From Tribonema minus (taxonomy: Eukaryota > Sar > Xanthophyceae > Tribonematales > Tribonemataceae): DNA of 64,000 nucleotides. Positions within the stretch are counted from its first letter, which is position 1. Each line of letters starts with the position of its first letter. The DNA lies in NCBI GenBank assembly GCA_017506865.1, contig JAFCMP010000223.1:1116001-1180000 (forward strand), in the 5' to 3' direction. The notes under the pieces were generated by a model. It was not told where the DNA came from, searched no databases, and saw only the letters and a list, made by a program, of their open reading frames with translations. Shown piece after piece: positions 9,563 through 19,500 of this stretch. The translations under genes were made by a program, and so were the position numbers.

Positions 9563-12500
9563 CTACGGAGGGGCCGGCGGTTCGGCGCTGGCCGGCGAGG
9601 GCCGCGGCACTTGCAACAGTGCGATGCGGCGGCAAGCACTGACGTCGCCATCAGGGGCAATGACTGCGTTCCAGTTGTCGATCACGACACGTGTGAGCGC
9701 GCGCTGTAGCGCGAGGGAGGCGCGGCGGCGCCAGAAGGCAACGCGCTGCGCGAGATTGTAGCTGCCCTGCGAGCTCTGCTCGGCGAGTGCGTGTAGCAGC
9801 GCTTGGGTGTCGCGTGACATAGCGCCGAAGTGGTCAAAGGCTGCGGAAAATAGGGTGTGTGTAGTGGGGTCCAGGGCCCCTGAGACTACGTATGTGTCTA
9901 TCTTTTCCTGCGAAGCCGATTCAAGCACGCGCTGCACATCGCGCGCGCCCCCCTGAGCCTGACGGAGGCGGGAGGGACATGAGCTGTCACGTATGGTGAC
10001 GTCTATGCAACAAGCTACTTCAAAGCCGCCGCGCAGTTTAGTGCACCGGCCTGCCGCTACCGCGTCGGCGCTCGGCTGCACTTTAGGGACTGGAAGGCAG
10101 ATCTGGTTGCTGCCGAAGACGATGTCCATGAACTTGTTGAACCCGTGGCGCGCCCCGTAGCGGCGGAAGGGGGCAAGGGTGTCCCGGTCGAGACCGCGGA
10201 GGTGGGCCACCTGCTTGAGCAGCTGAAAAAGCGCGTCTGCGAGCAAGTTGTGTCGCGTGACGTTGAGCCCTTGTGTGCAGCGGCGCAGGTGGGCACCTGA
10301 CTCCACTGTTTTATGGCACTTGGGGCACCGCGCCGCAGCGGAGGCGGGGCGCTCCACGCCCAGGTGGCGCCGCAGCGTCTCGCGGAATTCCGGCGGCGAC
10401 ATGGTCTCCGCTGGGTCAGTGCTCGGCAGTTGCGCCAAGAAACCCATGGCCCCCTTAGAGGCACCGCTGCGCCACGCCGCGACTGCTTCCAACGCATTTG
10501 CTGCTTCAAGCCGGCGCAGCTGCGTGGCGGCGAGCGCTGCGTCTAGCACCCGTGATAGCGCGGCTTGACGCCGCGGCAGCACGGCGGCCGGCGGGGCCTG
10601 GGCGGAGCCTGGCTCGCGCGCCGCCGCTGGCGCAGCGCGGCGCGCGCCGGCGCGAGTCCGCATGCCCAGCCCCGCAGCTCCGCCTGCCCGTTGCAGCAGA
10701 TCGCGCAGTGCCCGCCACGCGCCGTCGTCCTGGCGCCAGTCCTGGTACCAGACCGAGGGCAGGAGCAGTGCGAGGGCCGCTGCGGCATCATCGCCGACGC
10801 TGCGCAGCTGCTGCAGGCAGGTAGCTATCTGAGTGAAGGTAAAGCCGTAGCGGGCGTGCTCCAGGACGCGGCTGCGTGCCGCCACTGGAAACGCCGCCAG
10901 TGCCGGTCCCATGCACTCGAGGGTACGCGCAGCAAATGCGGCACATGCACGCAGCGCCGCGCCCAGCACGCCAAAGCCGCCGCTCCCCAGCCGCAGGTGC
11001 ACGCGTACCTGCTGATGTGCTAGTAGCGTCACCGGGGCCTCGCCACCCCAGTCTGCGCCGCGTACCCATGCCACTGCCGCCGCCCACAGAGAGGGCGGTG
11101 CCGCCGCCGCCGCAACCGCCGGCGGGCTGCGGCAATCGCCACCAGCCGCCGGCGCGCCATCGTGGGCCGGCGGCGTAAGGCCCGCCGATGGCTCCTGCGC
11201 CAGCGCAGCCACGGCCGCCAGCGTGATGGCGTCGAAGCGCCGTAGCTCCTCGTGCGTGAGGGATGGCGCCGTGTTGCGCGCGACATGCCCTGCGCGGGCG
11301 GGGACAGCAAGACGCAGAATCGAGAAGGCAGCCTGCACATCCTCCATCTGCACCAGCTCCGCCACCAGGCGGTCGGTGCCGGGGGCACGAAGGGTCGCCG
11401 CTACGTGTGTGCGCAAGAAGTCCTCGGTGCCCACCGGCACCCCCATCAGCGTGACGCCGTCGTCACATACTGGTACGGGGACATCGGCGGCGGCGAAGAC
11501 GGCGGCGGCGCGCTCGCGAGCGCCGCCTGAGGCCGGCACCAGCGCTGCGCATTTCGTGACATTGACCTGAATGTTCAGCTCGCTCAGCGCCTGTTGTATG
11601 AAGCAGAAAGCGCGGCCAACGTGGCCGAGCACTGGCGCGTCACAGCTGGGCGTCATGATGGTGAGGTCATCGAGGTAGCCCGGAAGCGCCAGCTGCGGGA
11701 ACTTGGCGCGGGCAGCCACCATGGTGCCGCGCAGTGCCAGCGCGAACAGCAGCGGCCCCAATGGGTCGCCCTGCTGCACGCCCTGTTGGGAGAGGATGAT
11801 GGCGGCGTCGGCGTGCCCATCTAGGCCAAATTGTAGCCAAGGGGCCCGCCCGGGGCCGTAGATGTGCTCGACGTAGCCGTACAGGCCAGGCAGATGCTCG
11901 GCCACCGCAGTGAGGACTGCCGAGCGCGACAGCGCATTGAAGGCATTACTGCCGTCAATGGCAAGGAGCACGCCGCCGCACTCATGCGTGAGCTGCGCCA
12001 TAAGCGCCACCCTCTCCGCGCCCCCCCGCGCGCCGACCCCAAACTGGCCAATGGGTTCTAGCAGCGCGGAGACACGGTCTCGGGTGTCCGTGCAAAAGGT
12101 GCGGGCGAACAGGCGGCGGATGGTGTCGCCGCACGCGATGGGGCGCGCCTTCTCGCCCACAGCACTGAGGCGCGCGGCTGCATGGAGGCGCCAAAAGGGG
12201 GCGGGCAGCGTGGCGGGGGTGGAGTACGCCGTGGTACCCAGCCACGCCAGTAGCTCAAGGAGCCAGTCAACCATGCGCCCCGACGTGTGCGCCGTGTGCC
12301 GGACGCACTGCTGGAGGTGGGAAATGCGCAGCCCAGAGGGACCGGCGGCCGAGCCAGGGTTGGCGGCGAGGATGGCCTCACGTAGCCCGTCCGCTGTGAA
12401 CGAAGCGCAGTTGAGTGGTGCCGGCGCCGCCAGCGCCGCCGCCGCCACTGAGCTGCGCGCCCGTGATGCCGCGGCATCCAGCTTCGCAGGCGCATCGCCA

Positions 12501-13729
12501 GCTGGGTGTTTAGCCTGCAGTTTATGCAAGGTAGCGGAGTCGCGGGGGGCAGATGTGTCAGTGCCCTCCGCCAGCAGCCGCGCGGCGCGCCCGACGCCGC
12601 CCGGCTGCCGCGCCGTCGCCACCGCGCGCTCGCGGACTGCCGCCGCCGCCTCCGTCATGGACCTAGCGCGACGCGCGCACGCACGGGCGGCGCCACGGCG
12701 GCAGAAGGCCAGCGCTGTGCGCGTGAGTAGCTCCAGCTCGCCTGCCGCGAAGGCCGCGAAACGGTGCGCCCGCGGCAGGGAGCCGTCGGGCACTAGCAGC
12801 AGGCACGGCAGCAGATGCAGCAGCTTGCACCATGCACCCGCTGTAGCGGACGCCTGCGCCGCTGCCTCGGCACCGTGCGCCTGCGCTACCGCCGTTTGCG
12901 CCTCCCGGAGGCCCGCCAGCGTGGCCGTCAAAGCGGCCGTGAAGTCCGAGCGGTGCTCCAGGCGAATGCGGCGGCCAACCACCAGTTGCTGCTGCAGTAC
13001 GTAGTCAAAGGAGAGTTCGTCCAGCGCTGCGCGCGCGGGCGAGAGCGGCGCGAGCGTCCAGAGCGGAAGCGCGCTGCGCCACGTTGGCCCTGCCGCAGCC
13101 ACCGCGGCAGCTGCGCGGGCGCCGTGGCCCTGCGTGCCGCCACTGGCTGTAGGGAGGGGGAGAATGGGGGGCAGAGGCGCGACGCCGCGAGGCCCGCGCG
13201 GCCACTGCGTTGTGCTCGCGGGCCGGGATTTGTCGAGGTGCTTGCGCAGGTGCAACTTCGTGAGCACGCACCCGGGCTCGCCGCACGAGACGCATGCGCA
13301 GAGTACCAGCTCAGGTTCCACGGCGCGGTAGGTGCCCTCGCCAGCGCGGTGGAGGGTCAGACACTCGGCGTCAATCACCTGCATACGCGTGAGGAAATCT
13401 GCAGGCATATCCGGATGCTCGCGGCGCTGGTGATCCGCCAGCGCCGTGGCGATGCGGCGCGCCAGCGCCGGCGACGCTGATGTCTGCGCGGTGAGCGTGT
13501 GCGCCTCCCCGTTCCTGCGAAGGCGCGGTTTGGGCACTGGCACCCGAAAGAGGCAGCCAGTGTCATGTAAAGGGCAGCGCGGATAAATGGCAGCCGTTGC
13601 AGGCTGAGCGGGCGCCTGCACTGCCTCGGGCTGCGCCGGATCTGTGCCCGCCGCGGCAGCCGCTGCTGCAGCAGCAGCTGCCGCAAAGGCCGCTGGTGCG
13701 GCTCCCCCTGAAGTAGAGTCGAACATCAT
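9563..13729 (-). CDS. Element 1 ORF2: reverse transcriptase / restriction-like endonuclease polyprotein (1388 aa)
   Basis: Replication protein of element 1. It nicks target DNA and reverse-transcribes the element RNA in place. The N-terminus is Ala-rich and is followed by Cys/His clusters (about residues 50-130: CPLHDTGC then HQRREH, and CACVSC with HLRKH) that probably bind DNA. Reverse transcriptase motifs follow in order: AGPSGLRISHLQ, LLAIDGSNAFN (motif A), QGVQQGDPLGPLLF (motif B) and GYLDDL (motif C, near residue 683). After a long connector comes a knuckle CPKCHKTVESGAHLRRC (C-x2-C-x7-H-x3-C). The endonuclease then shows FMDIVF, CIDVTIRD (near 1240) and EKIDTY, matching the D...D...K pattern of restriction-like nucleases. 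The frame is fully open, so the copy may be recent. Confidence 0.88.
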   Translation of the reverse strand: MMFDSTSGGAAPAAFAAAAAAAAAAAAGTDPAQPEAVQAPAQPATAAIYPRCPLHDTGCLFRVPVPKPRLRRNGEAHTLTAQTSASPALARRIATALADHQRREHPDMPADFLTRMQVIDAECLTLHRAGEGTYRAVEPELVLCACVSCGEPGCVLTKLHLRKHLDKSRPASTTQWPRGPRGVAPLPPILPLPTASGGTQGHGARAAAAVAAAGPTWRSALPLWTLAPLSPARAALDELSFDYVLQQQLVVGRRIRLEHRSDFTAALTATLAGLREAQTAVAQAHGAEAAAQASATAGAWCKLLHLLPCLLLVPDGSLPRAHRFAAFAAGELELLTRTALAFCRRGAARACARRARSMTEAAAAVRERAVATARQPGGVGRAARLLAEGTDTSAPRDSATLHKLQAKHPAGDAPAKLDAAASRARSSVAAAALAAPAPLNCASFTADGLREAILAANPGSAAGPSGLRISHLQQCVRHTAHTSGRMVDWLLELLAWLGTTAYSTPATLPAPFWRLHAAARLSAVGEKARPIACGDTIRRLFARTFCTDTRDRVSALLEPIGQFGVGARGGAERVALMAQLTHECGGVLLAIDGSNAFNALSRSAVLTAVAEHLPGLYGYVEHIYGPGRAPWLQFGLDGHADAAIILSQQGVQQGDPLGPLLFALALRGTMVAARAKFPQLALPGYLDDLTIMTPSCDAPVLGHVGRAFCFIQQALSELNIQVNVTKCAALVPASGGARERAAAVFAAADVPVPVCDDGVTLMGVPVGTEDFLRTHVAATLRAPGTDRLVAELVQMEDVQAAFSILRLAVPARAGHVARNTAPSLTHEELRRFDAITLAAVAALAQEPSAGLTPPAHDGAPAAGGDCRSPPAVAAAAAPPSLWAAAVAWVRGADWGGEAPVTLLAHQQVRVHLRLGSGGFGVLGAALRACAAFAARTLECMGPALAAFPVAARSRVLEHARYGFTFTQIATCLQQLRSVGDDAAAALALLLPSVWYQDWRQDDGAWRALRDLLQRAGGAAGLGMRTRAGARRAAPAAAREPGSAQAPPAAVLPRRQAALSRVLDAALAATQLRRLEAANALEAVAAWRSGASKGAMGFLAQLPSTDPAETMSPPEFRETLRRHLGVERPASAAARCPKCHKTVESGAHLRRCTQGLNVTRHNLLADALFQLLKQVAHLRGLDRDTLAPFRRYGARHGFNKFMDIVFGSNQICLPVPKVQPSADAVAAGRCTKLRGGFEVACCIDVTIRDSSCPSRLRQAQGGARDVQRVLESASQEKIDTYVVSGALDPTTHTLFSAAFDHFGAMSRDTQALLHALAEQSSQGSYNLAQRVAFWRRRASLALQRALTRVVIDNWNAVIAPDGDVSACRRIALLQVPRPSPASAEPPAPP

Positions 13730-13762
13730 TACGATGAATGAGGGGAGCGCCGCACCGGCGGC

Positions 13763-15592
13763 TTACAGGCCCGAGGCGCCGCCGCCTCCCTCCGGTGCCG
13801 GCGGCGGCGCCGTCAAGGTGCAGAGGAAGCGGTCGGCGGCGGACTGACCCTGAGGCAGCCCGCGCGAAGGGCGTGCAGCGGGGGGTTCCGCCGCCGAGCC
13901 CGGCGTGCGCTCAGCAGCCGTGCGCTTGCGGCTGGGGCGGGGTGTGCCACTGTCGGACATAAGCGCGCTGCTGTCACTGGCAGGCATGGGGGGCTGCCCG
14001 CTGCGCGAGGGGGAGGCGCTGCAGCCGCTGCCGTGCCGAGCCGCTGGCGACGATGCGCGCCGACACCGCGAGCGCCCGCGTGAGCAGGAGCGCGGCGGCT
14101 GCCGCGGCGCCGCCGCTGCCTCCGGTGCCACCGCGGGGTCTGCTGCCGCACATGCGGCCGCTGCCGCTGCCGCGCCGGCAGCACCTACAGCAGGCGGCGG
14201 CGCGCCCACCGCCTCCGCCGCGGCGGCGCCCGCCGGCGCCGCGCCCGCGACCTCCGCCGCGGCGGCGCCCGCCGCCGCCGCGCCTGCCGCCTCCGCGCTC
14301 GCCGCCGCCGTAGCCCCGTCCGCCGCCACCGCGGCCGCCGCGCCAGCCGCTTCAGAGCTAGCCTCAAGGTCTCCCGCCACGGGCATGGTGGCCACCGCGG
14401 CGGCGGCGTCCGCCGCCGGCACCGCCACGCGCGCAGCGCGCGCCGCTTCCGCTGTCAGCTGCGCCTCGAGTCGAGCGGTCGCCGCAGCGTTGCGCACCTG
14501 CTCTCCTTCGCGCAGGCTCCGTTGCTGCGCCGCCAGCCGTTCCGCACGAACTTGCTCTGCCAGAGACCGGTCACAATCGGCCTCAGCAGCCCGCTTTCCC
14601 GCCTCGGCGGCTGCCAGCCGTTTTGTCAGTGCCTTGACCTGCTGCTGCAGCCCCTTCCGCGCGGTCCTCCCCTCCATGATGGCCCCCTGCAGCTGCTGAA
14701 TGCGCTGCTCCTGGCCCAGCTGCGCAGGGTCCGCGTCGGCCGCCGGCGGCGGCGGCGAGGCGCCCGGCGACGCGCTCGCCCGCGCGGGTGTCGAGGCGGC
14801 GGCAGCGTCCGTCGCGGCGGCGCCGGTCGCCGCCGGCGCTGGGGGCTGCGAGGCGGCGGCGCCGGTGGGCGCACGCTGCGTCGCGGCGGCTGCCGCCGCG
14901 GCTGGAGCCGCGGCTACCGCAGGGTCACCGGCCGCTGTGCCAGTGGCGGCAGCTGGCGTGGTGCAGATGGCGGGGAGCGTGGTGTGTGCGCAACGCGCTG
15001 CCCGGCACTGCTGACCTGGGCGCGTGAAGTGCCGTCGCAGGCAGGACGGGCACGCCGTCAGATTATCTGGGCCCAGCAGCCGCAGCGCTACTTCCGTGCC
15101 GTCCACTGTGCATAGGACCGAGTGCGCGAGTTGCCGCGCCACGCCGCGGGCCACTGTGAGCTCCCAAACACCAGCGGCGCCTGGCGATGCCGCCGACGCC
15201 GGCGCCGCGGATGAGGCCGCACCGCCAATGCCCACGCCACAGGTCTTCAGAGCGCTGGCCAGCAGCAGAAAGGCGGCGGAAGTACCGCCGCCGCCCGCCC
15301 GCAAGCGCACCGGCGCGATGGGCACGCCAGGAGCTGCGAGTGCGGGCGCAAGCAGCATTGCAAGCTGCGCTGCAGACCACGCAGCCGGCGCGCCGCGCAC
15401 AGTCACCGTGACCGGGGCGCTCATGTCACCAGCGCGGGCGATGCGCAAGCGGAAGCCGCTGAAGCTGAAGTCAGCGGAGTCGCCGGCCGCGCCGAGAGCC
15501 GCGTCAACGAGCGCAGCCGGCGCACGCAAGCATAGCACGCGGAAGTCATCGCGAGGCGACAGCGGCGCCAGCGTCTCTGCACCCTTGAGCAA
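13763..15592 (-). CDS. Element 1 ORF1, C-terminal part (Cys/His knuckle and coiled coil)
   Basis: 609-codon open frame between the ORF1 start region and ORF2. Its N-terminal 200 residues resemble a compact RNA-binding fold but are not assigned. A knuckle follows (CPSCLRRHF then GQQCRAARC, C-x2-C-x3-H-x6-C-x4-C). Next come Ala/Pro-rich spacers, a helical, charged segment predicted to form a coiled coil (QEQRIQQLQGAIMEGRTARK onward) and a low-complexity Ala tail. Nucleic-acid-binding, self-associating ORF1 proteins of this type chaperone retrotransposon RNA. The first residues overlap the other frame; the true upstream part is the frame at 16311-15590. Confidence 0.6.
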   Translation of the reverse strand: MLKGAETLAPLSPRDDFRVLCLRAPAALVDAALGAAGDSADFSFSGFRLRIARAGDMSAPVTVTVRGAPAAWSAAQLAMLLAPALAAPGVPIAPVRLRAGGGGTSAAFLLLASALKTCGVGIGGAASSAAPASAASPGAAGVWELTVARGVARQLAHSVLCTVDGTEVALRLLGPDNLTACPSCLRRHFTRPGQQCRAARCAHTTLPAICTTPAAATGTAAGDPAVAAAPAAAAAAATQRAPTGAAASQPPAPAATGAAATDAAAASTPARASASPGASPPPPAADADPAQLGQEQRIQQLQGAIMEGRTARKGLQQQVKALTKRLAAAEAGKRAAEADCDRSLAEQVRAERLAAQQRSLREGEQVRNAAATARLEAQLTAEAARAARVAVPAADAAAAVATMPVAGDLEASSEAAGAAAAVAADGATAAASAEAAGAAAAGAAAAEVAGAAPAGAAAAEAVGAPPPAVGAAGAAAAAAACAAADPAVAPEAAAAPRQPPRSCSRGRSRCRRASSPAARHGSGCSASPSRSGQPPMPASDSSALMSDSGTPRPSRKRTAAERTPGSAAEPPAARPSRGLPQGQSAADRFLCTLTAPPPAPEGGGGASGL

Positions 15593-16311
15593 GATGCAAG
15601 CGAGGCAGCGTCTACGGCGCCCGCCCTCGCCGCCTCATGCATGTACGTGAGCGCCGTCGCTAGCAGCTGCTGGCGCCCCCGCGTGAGTCGGGCGCGGCGC
15701 TGGGCGGCCGCCGCTGGGGTGCTGCGCTCGCGCTCGTGAGGCTGACGGGCCGGCGCGAGCTCCGCTAACAGTGCGCGGACACTGGCCGGCAAGGCAGCCA
15801 AGTGCTCCTGGTTGTAGCAGGAGACAGAATCCACCGTAAAGGATGTGTAGTCCGCGCCAGCTGCCGCAGCAGGTGGTACAAACGGCTGTCCTTCTACTGT
15901 CTGGCGGCCCTGCAGGCGCGCTGCCGCTGCCATGAGGCGACCCGCAGCGGCTCCACCCTTGCGCCCCGCCGCCGCTACAGCGGGGGGAACGAAGAAGTAC
16001 TGCTCCTGATCAGCAGCCTGAAACATCGCGCGTGCCTGCTGGTCCAGTTGCTCCCGCGTGAAGGCGGACGAGGCAGCAGTGTAGCTGCCTCGGGGAGTGA
16101 AGTAGGCTGCATCGTGGCCGTGCAGCAGCCGTGCCTCCTCCCGAAGCAGGTTGCTCTTCGCTGTAAGCGACGGGACTGTTGTCGCGGTTTTGGCGGCTTT
16201 GGCCGCCCACGAGGCAGCAGCGGCGGGAGGGGTGGTCGCACGACCAGTTGGACCAGCTGGCGTGTCGCCAGTCGCCGCTGGCAGCACCACCTCCATCGCT
16301 TCAGATGCCAT
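15421..16311 (-). CDS. Element 1 ORF1, N-terminal part
   Basis: Starts MASEAMEVVLPAATGDT. The first 240 residues look coding (for example SSAFTREQLDQQARAMF and CYNQEHLAALPASVRALL). After about 15590 the frame turns into low-information Arg/Ser/Ala sequence, while the -1 frame takes over with a sensible continuation (LLKGAETLAPLSPRDDF). ORF1 was therefore probably one protein of about 850 aa broken by a one-base shift, or made by -1 frameshifting. No classical slippery heptamer is evident at the switch. No domain was recognised in this part. Confidence 0.5.
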   Translation of the reverse strand: MASEAMEVVLPAATGDTPAGPTGRATTPPAAAASWAAKAAKTATTVPSLTAKSNLLREEARLLHGHDAAYFTPRGSYTAASSAFTREQLDQQARAMFQAADQEQYFFVPPAVAAAGRKGGAAAGRLMAAAARLQGRQTVEGQPFVPPAAAAGADYTSFTVDSVSCYNQEHLAALPASVRALLAELAPARQPHERERSTPAAAAQRRARLTRGRQQLLATALTYMHEAARAGAVDAASLASCSRVQRRWRRCRLAMTSACYACVRRLRSLTRLSARPATPLTSASAASACASPALVT

Positions 16312-16409
16312 GAAACGACTTGAAGTTGAAAGTGGGGCGGGCCCCTGCCCCGCCCCTGAGACACTGTGGCGGCTGCCCCTCGCTGAGGGTGCCGATATTA
16401 TTTGTATAT

Positions 16410-16422
16410 ATCGTTGAAGTTG
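16410..16422. repeat. Target-site duplication of element 1, right copy
   Basis: ATCGTTGAAGTTG, identical to 9491-9503. It lies 81-93 bp upstream of the PPR-SMR A start codon, that is, in its presumed promoter. Confidence 0.75.
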
Positions 16423-16502
16423 CGATTTTTTTTTGATGGGGGGAACATTGCAGAACGCAAGCTTGGTCGTGCTTTGCCGTTGGCACTCAGCGGCAGTAGG
16501 TC

Positions 16503-19500
16503 ATGTTATGCGCCAGATTACTCTTGCGAGTGTCAGGACTGCTATCGAGACCTCTCTTTGCTGCCCAGCATGCGCAAACGACATTTAGATACTTCTCGGA
16601 CTGGGATACTCGTGATGACGACGGGGACGACGCAAGACCGCGCCGTCCACACAGACAGCAGGCCAGCATCGGTCAGCGAGCCCTCGAAAAGCAGCGGCGT
16701 CACGATACCGCCAGCACCTCAATCAACGCACGGAAGCCCGCAGCGCCCTCGTCGTCACCTCTGAATGCCAGCACCAGCACCCTGGGTAAGGAGCACAGCA
16801 AGGATGACACTCCACGTGTGCTGAAGGAAAGTAAAGAGGTCAAGCACAAGGCCGCTGTCGACGATGCGCAGCGACTACGGACAGAGGCGGAACTCAAACG
16901 GCCAAGTGAGGCAGTGCGTGCCCTGGAGCAGTTGCGTGTCCTAAACGCTGTGAAAAGCAGCTCCTACGAGTATGCCATCGAGGCGTGCGAGTCCCAGTGG
17001 TATGGCAAAGCCCTGGAGCTGCTGTTTCAGATGCAAGCGGAAGGAATTGCCTGGACCCCGCGTGCATGCAGTGCGGCGTTGCGAGCGTGCGGTGAAGCCG
17101 GGCTCATGGACCGCGCAGTGCAACTGACTGGCAAGATGCGCCAAAGCGGTGTCAACCCCAGTGATGACGATTACGTCGTGCTGATCCGCATGTGTGTACC
17201 GCGGCGGGGTCGAGCATATAATCGCAGCAACAGAGGTGGCAGCAGCCGGGTACTGGAGTTGCTGCAGCACATGGAAGACACAGATCACGCGCCCAAGCTT
17301 CCACACTTCAACGAAGCCATCATGGCATGTGGCCGGGCGGGCGACACCGCTATTGTCTCCCAAATACTTCAGGAGATGCACCGCAAGGTATGTGAACCAC
17401 AGATCATGATGTGTCTGATCGCAGGTCCACTGTTACAGCATCATCATGATACCATGATAGTGAGTGCATTAGTGCTGTTTTTTTCTACTTCCCCTAAGTG
17501 CCTAAGAGTGCTACGCGAGTGCTGGAGAGTGTTTTGTCGCAACCAGGTTAGACTGGCTGCTACACGTAGGGGTCATCACGTGATACTGACTTGCTCTAGC
17601 GTTTGTACATGGTGACTTTCGCACCGTGAAATTGTCAATTTCGCAGTGTCACAAACCATTGGAGGCAGTCACTGTGCGCCATTGCAGCGTCCTTGTGGGA
17701 CTTGAACAGTGCATTGCTGTTTTAGAGGTGGGTGGCAATGCAGCTCGACATCAACATATCACCTTGCAGCAAGCTGTAAAAATGTGTGCACTGCATGAAG
17801 AGGGATCATCCCTTGAGTACAGCATTGAGTACAGCAGTAATAACAATGTCATATCACGTCTGGCACCCTACAGTGGCGACTGACAGTGCACGCTCTTGCT
17901 TGTGGCTGATTGCTTTGCAATCAAGCTGGCTAAACACCACATGGGCCATGCAAGCCACATAGAAGTATGTATTAATTGACCGTGCACCTAAATAAATCGT
18001 AAAGTGAGCGTTGCTGCTGGCTCACCAATTTCTGCAGGGAGTGCGTCCGAACATAATTACCTGGAATGCACGACTGGACGCCCTTGGTGGTGCGGGGCTG
18101 ATTGACCAAATGTTGGCAACCTACAAGAAGATGCAGGCAGCCCGCCAGCGTCCCAACATATACACCATCACCTGCATGCTATCGCGTGTTGGCTCTGCTG
18201 GGGAGCGCCAGATCGCGGAGGACCTTGGGAGGATATGACTCGACGTGAGCTGGAGCCAAACGACAGGACATACTTTGCCATGATGAACTGTTACGCAACG
18301 GTGGGGCAGCCGGACAAGGTGGAAGAACTGCTGGCCAATATGCGCAAGTCTCCGCAGACTCAGCCAGACAGGTTCATATTCAACTGGTCAGTGCAAACGC
18401 CATTAATATTTCTAGTGCAAGACACTATCTGTTTTCCTACATAGTGTATGTGTATCTGCTTCTTGTGCAGCACTGCTGTAGCTACTGTCGATCATATGTT
18501 CACAGTGCTAGATACCAAGAAGCATGTTCAGACATGGAGCATGTACTTTGCAGTGACACTAGCGGTACATCCTACAGGAATGCGCGCAAGCAATGGCAAT
18601 CAAGCATCTAAATATTTTAAAGCCAGCAGCATCCCGGCGGGAGAACTTCGAGTACAACGCATTCAACTGCCAGTGGCCTGCTATAACAATATATTTGTTG
18701 AGAATCAAAGCTGCAAAGCAGCACATGCCTTTAGCTGACTGTTGATCTATCATGATGGTTCGGAAAGCACATAGTTTTACTTTGGTGTACCTGCTACCGC
18801 GCCATGTATGGCGGCACAACAACCGTGTGACACCTAGGTGAACACGGGCCCCTCGATGATGGCCTGGCAGCCTGAGTACAGTTGGCTCATTCATTGCGCT
18901 GCCACACAATAATGGCAGCTGACAATGAACTGGCAGCACTCAGACAATGCTTTTATGAAGAATTCAAGCACAAGTTACTAGTAGACCTGACGCAAGGGTT
19001 GCATGAGATTGGGTTGCTGGGGTGGGTGCGGTAAGGTACTTTGGAGCATGACGCTGTGAGTGGCACCATGCTCAGCACTTCATGCTTGCAGTGGATGGCG
19101 AGCCTCAGCTAGCTGAGGGCCAGTGGAAATGCGGTGTTGCAACATGTAAGGCTCATCAAAGATGCTGCAAGTCTCTTGAAACCAATTGTTTACATTCGGC
19201 TATAAAGTACCATCCAGCGTAATAGATATAATGTGCTGCAAGTCTGTGCTGAGGTTAAGAAGGAATGCAAATGGGTGGTAGACATAACGTCCTCTGCTGC
19301 GGAGGGGTGAATCTATAACCATGACAGCATAATTGACCTCGCTCGCCACGCCCACCTCGGAGGCTCTTCCTAAGTATACTCGCGCATGAGGTGATGACGA
19401 ACGTGCAAGCATCCTGCTGACTGCTGAGGATTGTGGCATGGGACAGTTGTGACATCGGTCGACATCTGCTGCTTATACAGTGTATGCGCTACCTGATTTC

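Larger units (their letters stand above)
9504..16409 (-). mobile_element. Element 1: full-length R2-type (RLE) non-LTR retrotransposon
   Basis: 6.9-kb element on the minus strand, bounded by 13-bp direct repeats (9491-9503 and 16410-16422). From its 5' end it has a leader, an ORF1 region (16311-13763, split by one frame change near 15590), a 33-bp spacer and the ORF2 polyprotein (13729-9563). It ends in a short 3' UTR. ORF2 has N-terminal Cys/His fingers, a reverse transcriptase with YLDD, a CCHC knuckle and a restriction-like endonuclease. This order defines the R2/NeSL/Utopia-type lineages, as opposed to elements with an apurinic endonuclease. A truncated relative lies at 41903-42316. The lineage within the superclade was not determined. 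Confidence 0.85.

Noticed and set aside
11910-13480. Long plus-strand Ala/Arg/Ser-rich open frames opposite the reverse transcriptase
   Set aside because: They are antisense shadows in very GC-rich coding DNA of element 1. No domains, and the opposite strand carries clear reverse transcriptase motifs.
13905-15115. Plus-strand Ala-rich open frames opposite ORF1 of element 1
   Set aside because: Low-complexity shadows of the Ala tract. Codon structure and the Cys/His knuckle are on the minus strand.
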